Shown here piece after piece: positions 12,493 to 24,173 of a stretch of 64,000 bases of DNA. Each line of letters starts with the position of its first letter. Position 1 is the first letter of the stretch. Location: contig CM033400.1 of the NCBI GenBank assembly GCA_019426215.1, positions 27,450,568 through 27,514,567 of the forward strand, given 5' to 3'. Origin of the DNA: Buddleja alternifolia. Taxonomy: Eukaryota > Streptophyta > Magnoliopsida > Lamiales > Scrophulariaceae. The position numbers and the translations under genes are program-made. Below the pieces are notes generated by a model that saw nothing but the letters and a program-made list of their open reading frames with translations, did not search any database and was not told the origin of the DNA.

Positions 12493-14711
12493 CTAATTCT
12501 TCTTAGGTACCCATGTTGCCTTGGGTCCTTCTTTGTTAGTAACTTTGGTTTGAATTAGAACTTTAGGAACCCATATTTTCCTAGTCTTCATTGTAGGAAT
12601 ACTGGCCTTCTTGGGTTTCACATCGTGTTGTGTGTGCTTTTTGGGTGTATAATAATATCCTCGATTATAATAGTAGTCATAATCATAGTCATAATGATAA
12701 TCATCATAGTATCGATAATATGATCTTGACTGTCTTGGATATTGACGCTGGTATTTCCTTGGTGCTGGCTTGGGTTGCACTTTTGGTGCTGGACGCTTAG
12801 CGCTTGATTCACAGTGGTTAGGTTTATCCTTAGCCTTTTGAGCATTTGGATGAACCTTTCTTTGTGAATCATTTGCTTTAGCCTTACCCTTGCCTGAGGC
12901 AGCTTTGGCTTTCTCATTTAGCCTCGTACCGTTATTGCTTTGTTCATTCAGCGTTTGACTTTGTGAACCTTTCTCAACAAAGAAGACACCCTTTCCTTTG
13001 TTGTTCGCCGTAACATTAGATTTATTAGGTTGTTTACCGAATTTATTGCATCCTAAATCGGTCTTTTCACCAAATAATCTAGTTACCTCAGTCACATTAT
13101 CCAACTTTCTAGAAGCTTTTGATAATGATGAGACGAGCTGTTCTGATTTGGCAAGTCTAGCGATTAGATCAGCTTCTCTCTTGACTATTATATCAAGATC
13201 GTTTTTTAATTAAATGATCTCACTCTCAAGTGATTGGTTCTTCTCAATGCATTGTTGCTGAACTTTCAACTCTGCTTTGAGCGTTACTTTATCTCTTGTG
13301 AGTGATGAGATAATAGCGAGATCGTTTTGATATATTTTGGCAGCCTCTTGACAATCTTTATAATATTCATTAACTTTGTCAAGTAATTCATCATAAGAAA
13401 GAGGATGAGATAATTCATTGGTTAGCTCTGGTAGCGATTCGTCAGACGCTTCATCTTCTCTTGCCATGAGACAGATCAACGCTGAGTCGCTTGTAGGCTC
13501 ATCATCACTGCTTTCATCTGTTGATTCCAAATCCTCTTCAGGTGCGGGGAATGGTTCAGATTTTGCTAGCAAACCTTGTTGGCGAAGGTTGCTCCTAAAT
13601 TGGTTTCTATCCGCATAGTCTTGCCTTGTGGGCTTAGACACATTTGGATAAGGGCAATTTACCTGGTAGTGCCCTAGTTTCTTGCAATTATAACACAAAT
13701 TAGTTTTCATTTTCTGTTCAGTGGATAATCGCTTTGATCCGACTAGCGCTGAGGGATTTAGAGTAGGAGTCGTAGGCGCTTGGTAAGGAACTGGCGCTAC
13801 TAGTTGAGGTGCAGAGTACACTGGCGCTTGATACTGAGGCGTTGGAGCAAGGGGGGGGGGGTTTGAAATGAAGTTTGTCTAATAGGATTTCTCTTTTCAT
13901 TTCTTAGAAATTTCTTGAATTTCTTGACCAATAAAGCCATTTCCTTTTCTTCATTTGATTCCGTTTATTTCACTTTGCTAATCGCTTTACCCTTACTTTT
14001 GGTAGTAGCGATTAATGCTCCCGATTCAGTCACTCTAGTCGATGTGTCGCTGACTTCACCCAATTCGAATTCAAATGCCTTTGACTCTGAAAATACATGT
14101 TCTGGAGTAAGAGTCTCCAAGGTATGTGATTCTCTCATAGCAACAGTCTTAATCAAGTATTTACTTGGAAGACTTCTAAAAATCTTATTGACCATTTCCT
14201 TGTTGGTCAATTCCTCATCTAGTGACGTTAACTCTGTAATGAGCAAAGTAAATCTTGCTTCCAATTGTTCTAGCGTCTCATTGGGCTGCATCTTGAAATG
14301 CTCAAATCTTTGCATGGCTATGGAGAGCTTATTCTCCTTCATTTGTGCCTATCCTTCACACACTATAGCCAACTTATCCCATATTTCTTTGGAAGCTTTA
14401 CATTGCTTGATCTTGTTAAACAATGCATCATTGTCTCCTAATGCTGAGTAAAGTGCACTTCGTCCAACATTATCTAGATTTGCTCTTTTTCAATCATCAG
14501 GCGTCCATTCTAACTTAGGTTTCTCGACATAACCATCTGGAGTGGCCTCGGTTGCTTCAGGGGCTCGAGTTACAACTTTTATAATCTGAATGGGGCCATC
14601 TATGATCACATCACACATTTCATTATCGCAAGAGCATAAATAAGCGAATGCTCTAAGTTTCCAAGAATCATAGTTTGATTCTACCAACTTAGGCATTTTG
14701 TTAAAGGCCAT
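12493..14711 (-). pseudogene. Sirevirus gag, copy A
   Basis: The start at 14711 follows the PBS by about 110 bp, and the same start is present in copy C at 29032. The N-terminal part has the copia gag (UBN2-type) pattern: NYDSWKLRAFAYLCS, then MQRFEHFKMQPNETLEQLEARF. A CCHC zinc knuckle, CYNCKKLGHYQVNC, lies near 13680. A long charged coiled-coil-like part follows (about 13450-13050), then a Tyr/Asp-rich stretch at about 12650-12730 (DYHYDYDYDYYY) just before protease. Stops at about 14489 and 14350, a frame break near a G-run (13851-13860) and others make it a pseudogene. Gag would form the particle and bind RNA. Confidence 0.88.
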
Positions 14712-14824
14712 AATGAGATGTTTTAAAGAGAAAATTTAAAGCAACTAAGTTTTTTTTTTTTTTTTTAAAAGATGGATCTGAACAAGCAGTTACGCTAAAA
14801 AATGCTTAGGCTTCTAATTCAACC

Positions 14825-14836
14825 GCTCTGATACCA
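14825..14836 (-). other. PBS of Sirevirus copy A
   Basis: The reverse strand reads TGGTATCAGAGC, matching initiator tRNA-Met. It is 5 bp inside the LTR edge at 14842 and about 110 bp before the gag start. Confidence 0.9.
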
Positions 14837-14841
14837 CTTGG

Positions 14842-16308
14842 TGGTCCCAAGTGGCATACGAAAGGGTCTAGAACGAGAGGGGGTTGAATAGACCCTGAAG
14901 TCTTTTTCGACTTCAAAAAAAATTCGTATCACTTTTAAAGATTTGAATGCTTAGAAGCTGAGCGTTTGGGTCAGACGCTTCAGAAAAGATAATTTAGACT
15001 TAGTGATTTTAGCAATTTATCAAAGTAGACTAATGCCTAGATCGCTTAATCAGGGTTAGCACAGGGGAAATGATTTTTAGCGTTCAATTGGTTAATTAAT
15101 CGCTTTGCAATTAGCTTGTCTTTCTCAAAGAATATAATATAATGTAAATGAAGACAATAATTAAAGTAAATGACACAAGAAATTGTAAAGTTCACTGGGT
15201 GATGTAATCCCAGCTACGTCCTTCTTCTCCTTTTTCACTTGGAGGAATTTACTAGGATGATTTTCGAATATAGTGAGGGATGTAAAAGATCTCGGGCTCC
15301 TTGATCACACAGATTTCAGCACCAATGAAGATCGTCTTCTACAAGCTTCTCTCACTCAGAAATACTGCCTGTAAGGGGTTTTCAACTTCTTTCTCACTCA
15401 GATGAAAGGTTGAAGGTTTATCACAAGGTTTTGTTTGTTTCTGGGAAGATCAAACAACTTGAAATGTCTCAATAGGAATTTAGGTTTCTTCTTTGGAAGA
15501 GGTTTGAGATATTTTGTGACTGTCTGGAATGTAGATAAAAAGCTTGAAGGAATTTTAGCTATGGAGTTTCTAAGCTTTTTCTTGTGCAGGTACAAATATT
15601 TCTCTTGTAATATTATGTACCATATTTTTAGGTTTTGCTGAAGGTAAGGTATTTATAGGCAATTCTTGGGATCTGTCCGTTGGACACATGTGGGAGCGTG
15701 CCTTTCACACAGCGCGTGATTTTACCTAAAACCTGACATTCCTGAAAATCTGCTGGCACCGATTGGATGGGAGCAGCTATAAACTCTGAAGTTCTGACAG
15801 TCTAGTCAAAAGGTGGCTTGTCCACAAGTCACAGTGGCTTATCACATTTAATGCCCTTATCAGGCATTTAATGCATTTGAATTTATTTCCCGTTGGAAAT
15901 AAATGTTCGTTGAATGATTGCATTTAAGTCCTTCATGACTTGAGGATATAATTCAGGTCAATCTGACATCGGATCGCTAGAGTGATTTGAGCGCTTGATT
16001 CATAAATTCTAAAACAGTCCTTTAGCGTTTGACGGGCGCTAAGAACAAATCTTCATCTTCAGTTGACTTCAGACGCTGATCTTTAACTTCTTCTCTAATA
16101 GACTCACCTAGAATTCTATTAGCGATTCGGTATCTAATACTTAGTCTAAAATCTATAAAGATAAAAATTACAAGCCTAAAAAAAAATTACATACTTTCAA
16201 ACGCTTATACAAAGATCTATCAGAACAGAAACTTACATTGTATTTGGGGTCTAACATAAAATCCTATCTTGTCATCATCAAAACATCTAACATGAAATTT
16301 TCCTAACA
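14842..16308 (-). repeat. Central Sirevirus LTR shared by copies A and B (1,467 bp)
   Basis: On the reverse strand it begins TGTTAGGAAA and ends GGGACCACCA. It matches the LTR at 29148-30652 along its whole length. On its left is a PBS and gag (copy A), so it acts as a 5' LTR. On its right is the end of an env-like gene (copy B), so it also acts as a 3' LTR. A weak polypurine stretch, GAGGAAGTT, abuts its right edge. Confidence 0.85.
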
Positions 16309-18539
16309 AACTTCCTCAGCGATACACTGAGAGATCAAATTTGAATAAGTATGACACTCAGTATCAGCGGGGCACTCTGGGTTAGCGTCCAATTAAAGTC
16401 ATCAGACAATTCTTTGACAAGAGGAGCGATACTATTCATCAAAGTGATTGTAAGCTTGTTGATGTTACTCATGTCAGCGTGAAGTAGTCTCTCTACTTGG
16501 TTAAGCATTGAATTGCTTCGCTCTTCCAAACAAGAACATGATCCTGTGACATTAACAAGAGAATGTCTAACCGTTTTTCTATAATCTCTAGCCTCTTGAT
16601 CACTTTTGGAATCCGAGTCCGAGTCCGAAGATGAACGCTCAGGTCCGTGAGAACTGGAAACTACAGCCTCGCCTTTAGATTTATCTCTGATGAAAGGCTC
16701 TTCAGGCTCATCAAGTGCTTCATGAACTTCTTCAATCGTTTGATCCAGAGTTGGATCAGCAGTCGCTGATGGGATCTCGACTATTGGGGCGCTAGAAATT
16801 TCTGGCAAAGAAGCGTCTGGTAATTGAGCAGCTTCCACAGTAGGAGTATCTTTCTCTACTTCAATAATTTGGATTTGGGGAGAAGGAGCTTTAATGGCAA
16901 TGCCCTAGAGTGGTCCAATCGCTTCCATAACGTGTCAATCGCTTCCCTAGAGTGGTCCAATCACTTTGGATGTTGGTCTGTGGAATATAAAATATAGCGT
17001 CTTCACGCTCTTCGGTGCTAAGTGCAAATTGCACATCCTCTGGCAGATCAACTCCTGAGATGTAAGAGTTGAAAAAATCCAAAATAAATGGCATCAGCGC
17101 CTGAGCAGCCTCTTGGTCCACTGGCCTCATTTGCGAGATCATCTTGGCCACTTGAACATTCTGCTCACATACAAAAACAGGATGAAGACTGTAGCCTCTG
17201 AAGTTATACAGGCCAAAATATTCAATGAAGGAGAACTCTAGCGATTGTGCATTCTCAAGAATCGCTCTCCTGTCTCTGTAGAGTTCAGCAAACTCAGCGT
17301 GATCATTGTCAAAGCTCAAAGGAACTTCACTTTGCCCTGGTAGAATCGGTTGCTTGCTAGTGGAAGCATCTTCATTTAGATCAGGAAGAATATGTTGTAC
17401 AAAATCTTGAATTGGGTGATATATGTAGCGTTCTCCCTGAGCGATTAGGCTTAGATGCTGGCGGATATAATATTCTATCGATTGCCGGTAATAAGGTAAG
17501 TCGCTGATATTCCCCACCAGGTTCTGGCGCTGCTTGAGTAGGAACACAGCAAAACCTCTTCTTCTGTATTCTACTCCGAATTAGAACAAGAATGGATACC
17601 TAACAAGTTCTTCTAGTGATTAGAAATGCAAAACGAACTCTTCAGCCCATCTTGTGGTATCCATCATCCATCGCTTACCAAGCTTGTCAGCTTTCTTCTG
17701 TTCTTTTCTAGCGAAAAGAAATTTTGCAAAGCATTCTGTTTCTTCATCATAGTCCTCAGCCCATAATCTTGCAAGGTACTCGCGGGCTTCAGCTTCTATC
17801 TAAGCATTAATAGGATTGGGACGCTCAGCGACAATTGGTCCATTTCCTTTCCGTAACTTGAGAGGCTTAGGGGATAGAACGTTCTGAGGAGAATGAACGA
17901 CTTTGGGATAGACAGAGTATCCAATCCTGTTAAGAATTTCTTCATCAGGGTTCTTTAACCAATCACCCATATGGGGATTCTTGATGACGATCTTGTTCTG
18001 GCGCAAAGGATAAAAGGACTCTTTAGAATGGCCAGTCAAAGTGAAATGCTTCTCGTCAAATTCTGTCATATTGAGCACTGGTCGCCTGATATACTCAAGA
18101 CGGGATTGAAGACGCTCAAGATTGTAAAGACCTAAATCAGCGAAACGCTCAAAGAAACTGAACTTAGCAGAATTAGAGACATCAGTCCTGTGGAGAGTAG
18201 TTTGAAAGTTTATCTCCATATCAACTAATTACTTGGTATTAAGCTCCCTGGTGGCAAAGTAAAACTCGTCATTTGCATCGTAGCCACGGGAAAAGAAATT
18301 GATGACACGAGGAGGGGATCCATTTGGAGTAGGGACAAAGGTTATTGACTCGGTTTGGATAGGGGCCACTTCTATCGACTGCTCAGCGTGCATAATCGCT
18401 TCACTGACTGGAGATGTTTCAGCGTCAGGAAAGACTTGAGCTACTTCCTTAGCGATATCCACAACCTTGCCTATATCAACATCCACTTCAACAAGAACCT
18501 CTGAAGCTGGAGGTGCATCAGCGTCTGGGGCATTTTGAG

Positions 18540-18619
18540 CTGATACAAGCAAGCATTTGAGAAAAGCAAGCAACATTTCTACTAAGTATAAATCACAAAT
18601 AAAAGACTACAACGCTTAC
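18540..18619 (-). other. Intron 2 of env-like gene, copy B (80 nt)
   Basis: The reverse strand reads CAGG|GTAAGC at the donor and TGTATCAG|CTC is matched by TTGTATCAG|CTC at the acceptor. Its length equals that of copy A intron 2. Confidence 0.65.
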
Positions 18620-18805
18620 CCTGAGGAGGTTAATCGACTGTTTCAGTCGCTTGATCTGTTTCAACAGTTGGTACAGTTTCCTCAAGCTCCGGGACCACTT
18701 CTTCAGGATCTAAATCGAGGAAAGAAGTGAAGGGAACAGCTTTAATAGGGATTTTGCATGCATCCAAAGTATTCAGCACATACTGAATATCATGATCTAT
18801 TCGAG

Positions 18806-18882
18806 CTATAAGAATTTTATCCTACTGTTAAAGAAAGATAACGAGGAAAGGAAAAAATACGTTGTTTGTCACAAGTTCTTAC
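18806..18882 (-). other. Intron 1 of env-like gene, copy B (77 nt)
   Basis: The reverse strand reads AAGG|GTAAGA at the donor and TTCTTATAG|CTCG at the acceptor. It lies at the same place as the 83-nt intron of copy A. Confidence 0.6.
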
Positions 18883-20786
18883 CCTTAAAGAGCTTTGCCT
18901 TTTCAAAAGGTGTAGCGGGCTATGGCTCAGGAACAAGAGCAAATTCAAAAATAGAAGGAAGAGGAGAAGGGACACTCGTTTGTGCTTCAAGCCCTGGCTC
19001 GGAGAGAACGCTAGTCGATCCTCCTAACGTGGAATGCTTGCGTGCTAAAGGTACTTCTTCTTCTTCAACCTTTTTTTCTTTTGGAGAAATAACAAAGGCA
19101 GGAGGGGGAGAGGACGATTTAGGAGAAGGAGATTTCTTCTTCTACGTCTCTTTCTTCTTTTTCTGCTTCTTTGCAGGCTTGGCTGGCTCAGCGATCTTAC
19201 GTTTTGGTCGCTTAACCACCACTTCTTCTTCTGATGAAGATGAAATCACATGCTATTCATCATCGCTGCGAACAATAGCTTCCGCAAGGAGTCGCTCACG
19301 CTTTTCCTTGGGAACCGCTGCACCGCCTCGTCGCCTAGGTTTGAGCAGCTCACTGATCATCTTCTTCCCATAGAACTTAAGCGATGGGACTTCCTTTCTA
19401 GCGGTGTTAACAAAATTTCTAGTTCTTAAAACATGACTTAACACAATCCCATAAGGCTTGGGATTCACCGACTCAGCCATCCCTGCTTTGATGCGACTAA
19501 AAACGTAAAGCGGCCAATTTATCTTCAGCTTGGTCAGAATTGCTACCATCATTTTGTATTGAACATTGGAGATTTTATCGAAGCCTCCTTTCCTACATTC
19601 GATCATCTTTGAGCATATGTCCGCCAGAATGACATACTCGCCCTTCATGTCATTCTTTTTTAAGTTGGGTTCATAGGCAGCTTCAACTTCGTCTTTCTTG
19701 ATCAGTGCCCAGACCTTGGTAGCATCACCGAGAGTGATGTTTTCAACTTCTCCACCATCATTTGGCAGTTGCAGTAAAGAAGATAGAAGATGAGAAGTGA
19801 GAACAAAGGTCTCACGAGCAAATGGAAAGACGCAAGAAATGGAGTTTCCATCGTCGGAGATTTTTGCGTTCTTGAAGAAGAAAAGGGTTTCTTTATCATA
19901 AATGCTTGAATGGGAAGTTATCATGTCACTCAAACAAGATTCTTGGACCAGAGGAAGAACAATCCTTAGAGGGAAGGCTTGGTTATCATAAAGGTAGTCC
20001 CAGTTAACAAGAAATCTGTCGTTAACAGTGACTGGTTTTTCAGATTTGGAAGATTTTGAGGATTTTGGTGGCGCTATTGATGAAAGTTTGAAGCTTTTTG
20101 AAAGTTTAAGAACGAGAGTCTTTTTGCCTTGAGAGAGAGTTTTTACAGTAAGAGTATTTAAGAGTGATAAAGTTTGATCTGTAAAAATCCGAAGGGTTTA
20201 AATGGAGGTAAAAAGTAACTCCTCAATAGTTAGATGACTACCGAGTATCAAGAACTTAATGTTGGAAATAACAAAAATTGAATCTGAGCCTTTTGTTCAT
20301 AAAGTCCTATTCAAAAAGGTGCCGTAAAATAGGTGAACTGCTGAAGAATATAAACTTTGGGGTCCGCAGTTACTTTTCAAAAATTTGAAAATGTTCAACG
20401 TGAGTTGCACGCGCCTAATGGTACATTGACACGTACCTGGACATACGCAGTTACTGAACCATCTATTTATAGGAATCATTAACTGTCAGTTTGATTTGAT
20501 AGGATCGCGTGGGCAGTTCTCAAATTTTATCTTTTGGACTCATCCACGCGCTACCTTTTAGCGATGAAAACTATGCATGATTTTCAGAGAAAGTTACTTA
20601 GCGTTGAAGTGGGAGACTTTTAACGCTGAAGCCTTTTTGATAAGAGGTCAATCGCTTTTGATCTTTAAAAGCCATTTTCATTTAATTTTGTTAGAGATTG
20701 ATTTTATCATGCAAGAAAAAATAAACGCTAGTGATCAATGCATAAAATTTTCAAAGTCATTTTTGAGCACAGTCGCTTATAGATTG

Positions 20787-21151
20787 GGGTTAAATGCAAA
20801 AAAAAAACCCTACGATGTAATATTTTTGCTTAAAACCCCATGTGATCACGAAATAGCCTAAAAAACCCCCGTGTTTTTAAAAAGTCTGCAAAAAGTTACT
20901 TTATTTTAAAAAAATAGAAAGAAATATGTGTTTTTTGGGTGAAATAATACTATTTTTCCTTTTATATTGTTTGGAGAGTGTATAAATGACAAATAAGCAT
21001 GTCAATAAAGATGAAAAACACGTTCGTTTTTTTACAAAAAGTGACTTTTTGCATACTTTTTTAAGAACACAGGGGAATTTTAGACTATTTCGTGATCACA
21101 GGGGTCTTTAGCAAAAAAGTTATATCACATGGGTTTTTTTCCATTTAACCC
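20787..21151. mobile_element. 365-bp MITE with long terminal inverted repeats, Mutator-like
   Basis: The ends read GGGTTAAATG and CATTTAACCC. The inverted similarity continues inward for roughly 115 bp per side; both arms contain a TGTGATCACGAAATAG block, and only a short centre is unpaired. The element is flanked by exact 9-bp direct repeats, TATAGATTG (20778-20786 and 21152-21160). A 9-bp target duplication points to Mutator-like transposition. It has no coding capacity. The matching spacer in Sirevirus copy A (8366-9252) lacks it, so it inserted after the copies split or only in this one. Confidence 0.88.
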
Positions 21152-21288
21152 TATAGATTGGAACAAGTACAATTTTAAAGTTCCTCCTAAAATTGATAAC
21201 TTATTTCAATTTTGAAAAACGCTTTAGACATAAACATAAAGTGGATTCCCCTTAAATTATATGCCTATAAAATATGATGCTTTATGAT

Positions 21289-21640
21289 TTAAGCGTTTAA
21301 ATCGATCATACCTAATTCACTTCTCAAAGTGAGAAAGCGTTGTTCATTGAGCGCTTTGGTGAAGATATCTGTCAATTGTTGCATGGAGATATCTTTCTTT
21401 TGAACATGGTCACGCAAGAAATGGTAGCGAATGTCAATGTGTTTAGTTCTAGAATGAAGGACTGGGTTTTGGGTCATAGCTAAAGCGATTTGGTTATCAT
21501 AATGGATTGGGGTAGGACCTAGGATTGTTCCATAATCTCTAAGTTGTTGCCTCATCCAATGGATTTGTGCACAACAGCTTCCAGAGGCTACATACTCTGC
21601 TTCAGCGGTAGAAGTCGCTATGGATTGTTGTTTCTTACTT
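21289..21640 (-). pseudogene. Sirevirus RNase H end of pol, copy B
   Basis: The reverse strand shows STAEAEYVA near 21610, then IHYDNQIALAMTQNP, RTKHIDIRYHFLRDHV and DIFTKALNEQRF, ending at 21289. This matches copy A 9600-9253, with a small in-frame loss before DIFTKAL. At 21640 homology stops and the plus-strand gypsy integrase of D2 begins, so this is a deletion junction. Confidence 0.88.
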
Positions 21641-22002
21641 GTAGGTACAAATCGATTGCTCCAGTTGCATGAGCCCGAGGAATGGCGCCACCAAGCTTAT
21701 GAGAATGCCAAACTTTACAGGGAATGAACAAAAACGTGGCACGACAAGCACATCATTCCCCGCGAGTTTCATGAAGGAGAGAGAGTTCTACTCTACAACT
21801 CTCGACTCCGACTCTTTCCGGGAAGCTTAAGTCACAGTGGTCGAGTCCATTCTTAATTTCCCGTGTCTATCCATCGGGTGCCGTCGAGCTCACAACGGAC
21901 AAAGGGAAAACGTTCATGACCAATGCTCAACGATTGAAACCGTATATCGAGACTGATGGGCTAAGGGACAAAGTGTCCCTCCTGCTTCGAGATCCTCCAT
22001 AA
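21641..22002 (+). pseudogene. Gypsy integrase C-terminus, D2
   Basis: The frame reads [17 protein letters not shown], then [31 protein letters not shown] and LKPYIE, ending at a TAA at 22000-22002. It is the usual C-terminal beta-barrel and tail of Athila/Tat-group integrases. One in-frame TGA lies near 21728. The first residues align with D1 near 52520, so everything upstream is lost. Confidence 0.88.
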
Positions 22003-22044
22003 GTCTTCGTCACGAGTCGAGCTAACGACTATAAACTAGCGCTT

Positions 22045-22062
22045 CTTGGGAGGCAACCCAAG
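22045..22062 (+). promoter_or_regulatory. Conserved stem-loop after integrase, D2
   Basis: CTTGGG-AGGCAA-CCCAAG: a 6-bp stem with a 6-nt loop, about 43 bp past the integrase stop. The same element occurs in D1 (52121-52138) and, with a swapped base pair, in E (36907-36924). Confidence 0.75.
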
Positions 22063-22206
22063 CTCTTTTTTCTTTCCCATCTTTTTCTTCGCATTTTTTT
22101 TAGTTAGTTTGCTTTATCTTCTTTTGTTTCGTTTAAGTTAGTTTGTGTTCAGCCTTTTCTTTTTCTTATTTTTCACAGGAAATGGATTTCAAACTGTCTA
22201 ATGGCC

Positions 22207-22396
22207 ACGCCTAGGCGTCGTATGTCCAGGCCTGGGCACCGACTTCCCAGTTTTCAACATTCTTCACTGTCTTCCGCGCTCAAGCATGGTCCCGCCCACG
22301 AGCGCCGCACATCCCATGCCCAGGCGTGGACTGAAGTCAGATGATCAAATTTCATCCCAGCTTACGGCTCCCAGGCGTCGTCATACACGCACCTAG
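22207..22396. repeat. Palindromic-word array in post-integrase spacer, D2
   Basis: Degenerate copies of GCGCCTAGGCGC recur here, starting near 22207, 22228, 22276 and 22297 and again at 22320-22396, often 21-22 bp apart. The word matches that of the D LTRs. The rest of 22063-22948 has no gene and is T-rich next to the stem-loop. Confidence 0.7.
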
Positions 22397-22948
22397 GCGC
22401 TGCTCAGGTATAAATTCATTTTTAGTCAGACTTAGGTCAAACAAATCATTATCTCCCTCTCTACCCTTGGTTCCGCCGCCTTCAACCACCTTTCCGCCGT
22501 AAACTTGCCGATTTCCACCAATCTCAGTCGAATCTAGCCGCCACTTCGCCGCCGTTGACAGCCACGATCGATTCTCTCGCGGTTCGGGGCTCCATTTCCG
22601 TTGGCTTACAATATTTTTCTTCACAAAGGTGAGTGAATAGCTTAGCCATTTCTCATTTCTGAATATTTCAACCGTGTGGGGTTATATTTTGATTATAGTA
22701 TTCGCGGATTTTGTTGATTTATGGCCGGATTTTAATGATTTGTGGTCGGAGTTGAAGGTGTTGGGATTGAACATTACAGATTTGGGCTTCTTGTTGTTTT
22801 TGTAAAAAATTTTGGGTGAGTTCAGTGGGCCATTGTTGTAGTCGGTTATGATTGTGGATTGGTTGTGGTAATTCGGATTAGTTCAGGATTTGGTGCGCAA
22901 TTCACGCAGTTACGCTGCTCAATTGTTGTCAGATTTGCTTGTTTCACT

Positions 22949-24173
22949 ATGACAAAGACTGCTAAATCAAAGGGTAAGAAGAAGGTCGGGGAGGGCTCTT
23001 CTAACACTCCCGAGCCGACCCTCGAACTCCCTCCTCTTGCCATTCGGTTCTCACACCCGGATGTGGTAAAGATTTATTATGCCATTCAAGGTCCGATTCT
23101 TATGAAAGAGAAACCCTTCGATATTCGAGGACGGGCCTTCTTACAAGCCCTCATTGAGTTCCACCATCTCACATGCTTCCGCGGACCACTTGAACCTTCC
23201 GTGGGTTCTAGAGTTCTACAGTGCTGGGGCCTTCTCGAGTATTGGGAAGATGGCAAGCAATTATAGCAACTTTACGGTTTCAGTTTCCTTTCGCGATAAG
23301 ACGGTCAACTTCGATGCTCCGGATATCAGCGCGTGCCTCGGGATACCCATCCCTCAGCAGTGCGAGTATCAGAATGCTCGGCCCAATGGGAATTGTACCG
23401 TGCCATTGGAAGATATTCTTGGGGCGATTGCTATACCCAGCACGACATGGCCGGAGCGGGATGCCCACTTACCCTGTCGCTTTCTACTTCCCGAGGCTGC
23501 ATTGTGGCTTGAGTTCATCCGATTCAATCTTATTCTGAGTGGCAAACGTTCTGAGGCGAACAAAGCGAGGTGTGTGCTCATCTTCTCCATCATGACCCGG
23601 AAGACGATTAATTTTGCGGGGCTGATTCACCGGACGCTGCTTGGGCACATTAGGAAGTTGGGCATCGAGTTGACTTGTTTGATCCACCCTACCGAGCTAA
23701 AACGGAAGCGCGGGGATCCTACTATCAAAAAGAAGAACCATATGATGTTTCCCTTGCTGATTATAACCCTATGCTCGACCGCTAAGGTTGAGGTCTTCCC
23801 GAGCGAGGGTACAGATCAGGCCGGCACACCTTTCCCATTTTTCGAGGCCGACACCTCTGCTTTCCCGACTTCCTCCACTAGGCCTCACCCTCAGTCTACG
23901 TCTACTTGGAAGACCGGATCGAGTCATACCGCCACGATTGATATGGACTCTTTGAGGGGTGCAATGGATCAGATGCGTGTACATTTTGATCAGCGGATGA
24001 GCCGATTCGAGGACATGATCCGAGCCAGCTGTGAGTACACCCATCAGGTTGCCATGACTCAGGATGCTTATGTGGGATGTGGCCCCTTTGTGTATCCTGA
24101 CCCTCCAGACTTCCCTTTGTTTTCCGACCCCCCTCCAGATGATATGATCAATGTGGACGATTTAGTGGGGTGA
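22949..24173 (+). pseudogene. Gypsy ORF3 (putative plant transposon protein type), D2
   Basis: The ORF starts at 22949 with a basic patch, SKGKKKVGEGS; the same start pattern is seen in D1. It is a soluble-looking protein of about 400 residues with no obvious signal peptide or membrane segment. Motifs: DIRGRAFLQALIEFH, WVLEFYSAGAF, VSFRDKTVNFDA, ISACLGIP, LLPEAALWLEFIRFNL and MTRKTINFAGLIHRTLL, with an acidic, Pro-rich end. A frameshift near 23200 splits it (first frame to 23266, second from 23154). An acidic tail may continue past the stop at 24173 to about 24230. Such ORFs are widespread after pol in plant gypsy elements. Function is unknown; 'env-like' is a positional label only. Confidence 0.75.

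Larger units (their letters stand above)
6092..16308 (-). mobile_element. Sirevirus-type Ty1/copia element, copy A (3' end cut off)
   Basis: Reading right to left: LTR 14842-16308, PBS 14825-14836, gag 14711-12493, pol 12479-9253, spacer, env-like gene from 8365. Copia domain order (protease, integrase, RT, RNase H) with a long extra gene after pol is the Sirevirus layout. The env-like gene is broken at 6092 by the gypsy LTR, so its 3' end and the 3' LTR should continue left of the window. Its 5' LTR also serves as the 3' LTR of copy B. Confidence 0.85.
16335..20077 (-). pseudogene. Sirevirus env-like gene, copy B (full span, many lesions)
   Basis: Copy B is the only env-like copy here that runs to an LTR. 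The start seen in copy A (8365) reads ATA here at 20075-20077, so the start codon is lost. The globular part (19933-19253) matches copy A (FFFKNAKISDDGNS, LPNDGGEVE, ILTKLKINW) and ends in a stop at 19253. Two GT-AG introns match those of copy A (18806-18882, 18540-18619). Further parts at 18576-17800 (RVINFFSRGYDAN, DLGLYNLERLQS), 17547-16891 and 16838-16335 show a Ser/Asp-rich acidic linker (SSSDSDSDSKSD) and a helical C-terminus. A 42-bp tandem step duplicates part of the frame at 16903-16962. Product role unknown. Confidence 0.7.

Noticed and set aside
13418..13618. Plus-strand open frame opposite gag
   Set aside because: It is Ser-rich and only the mirror of the acidic gag coding strand.
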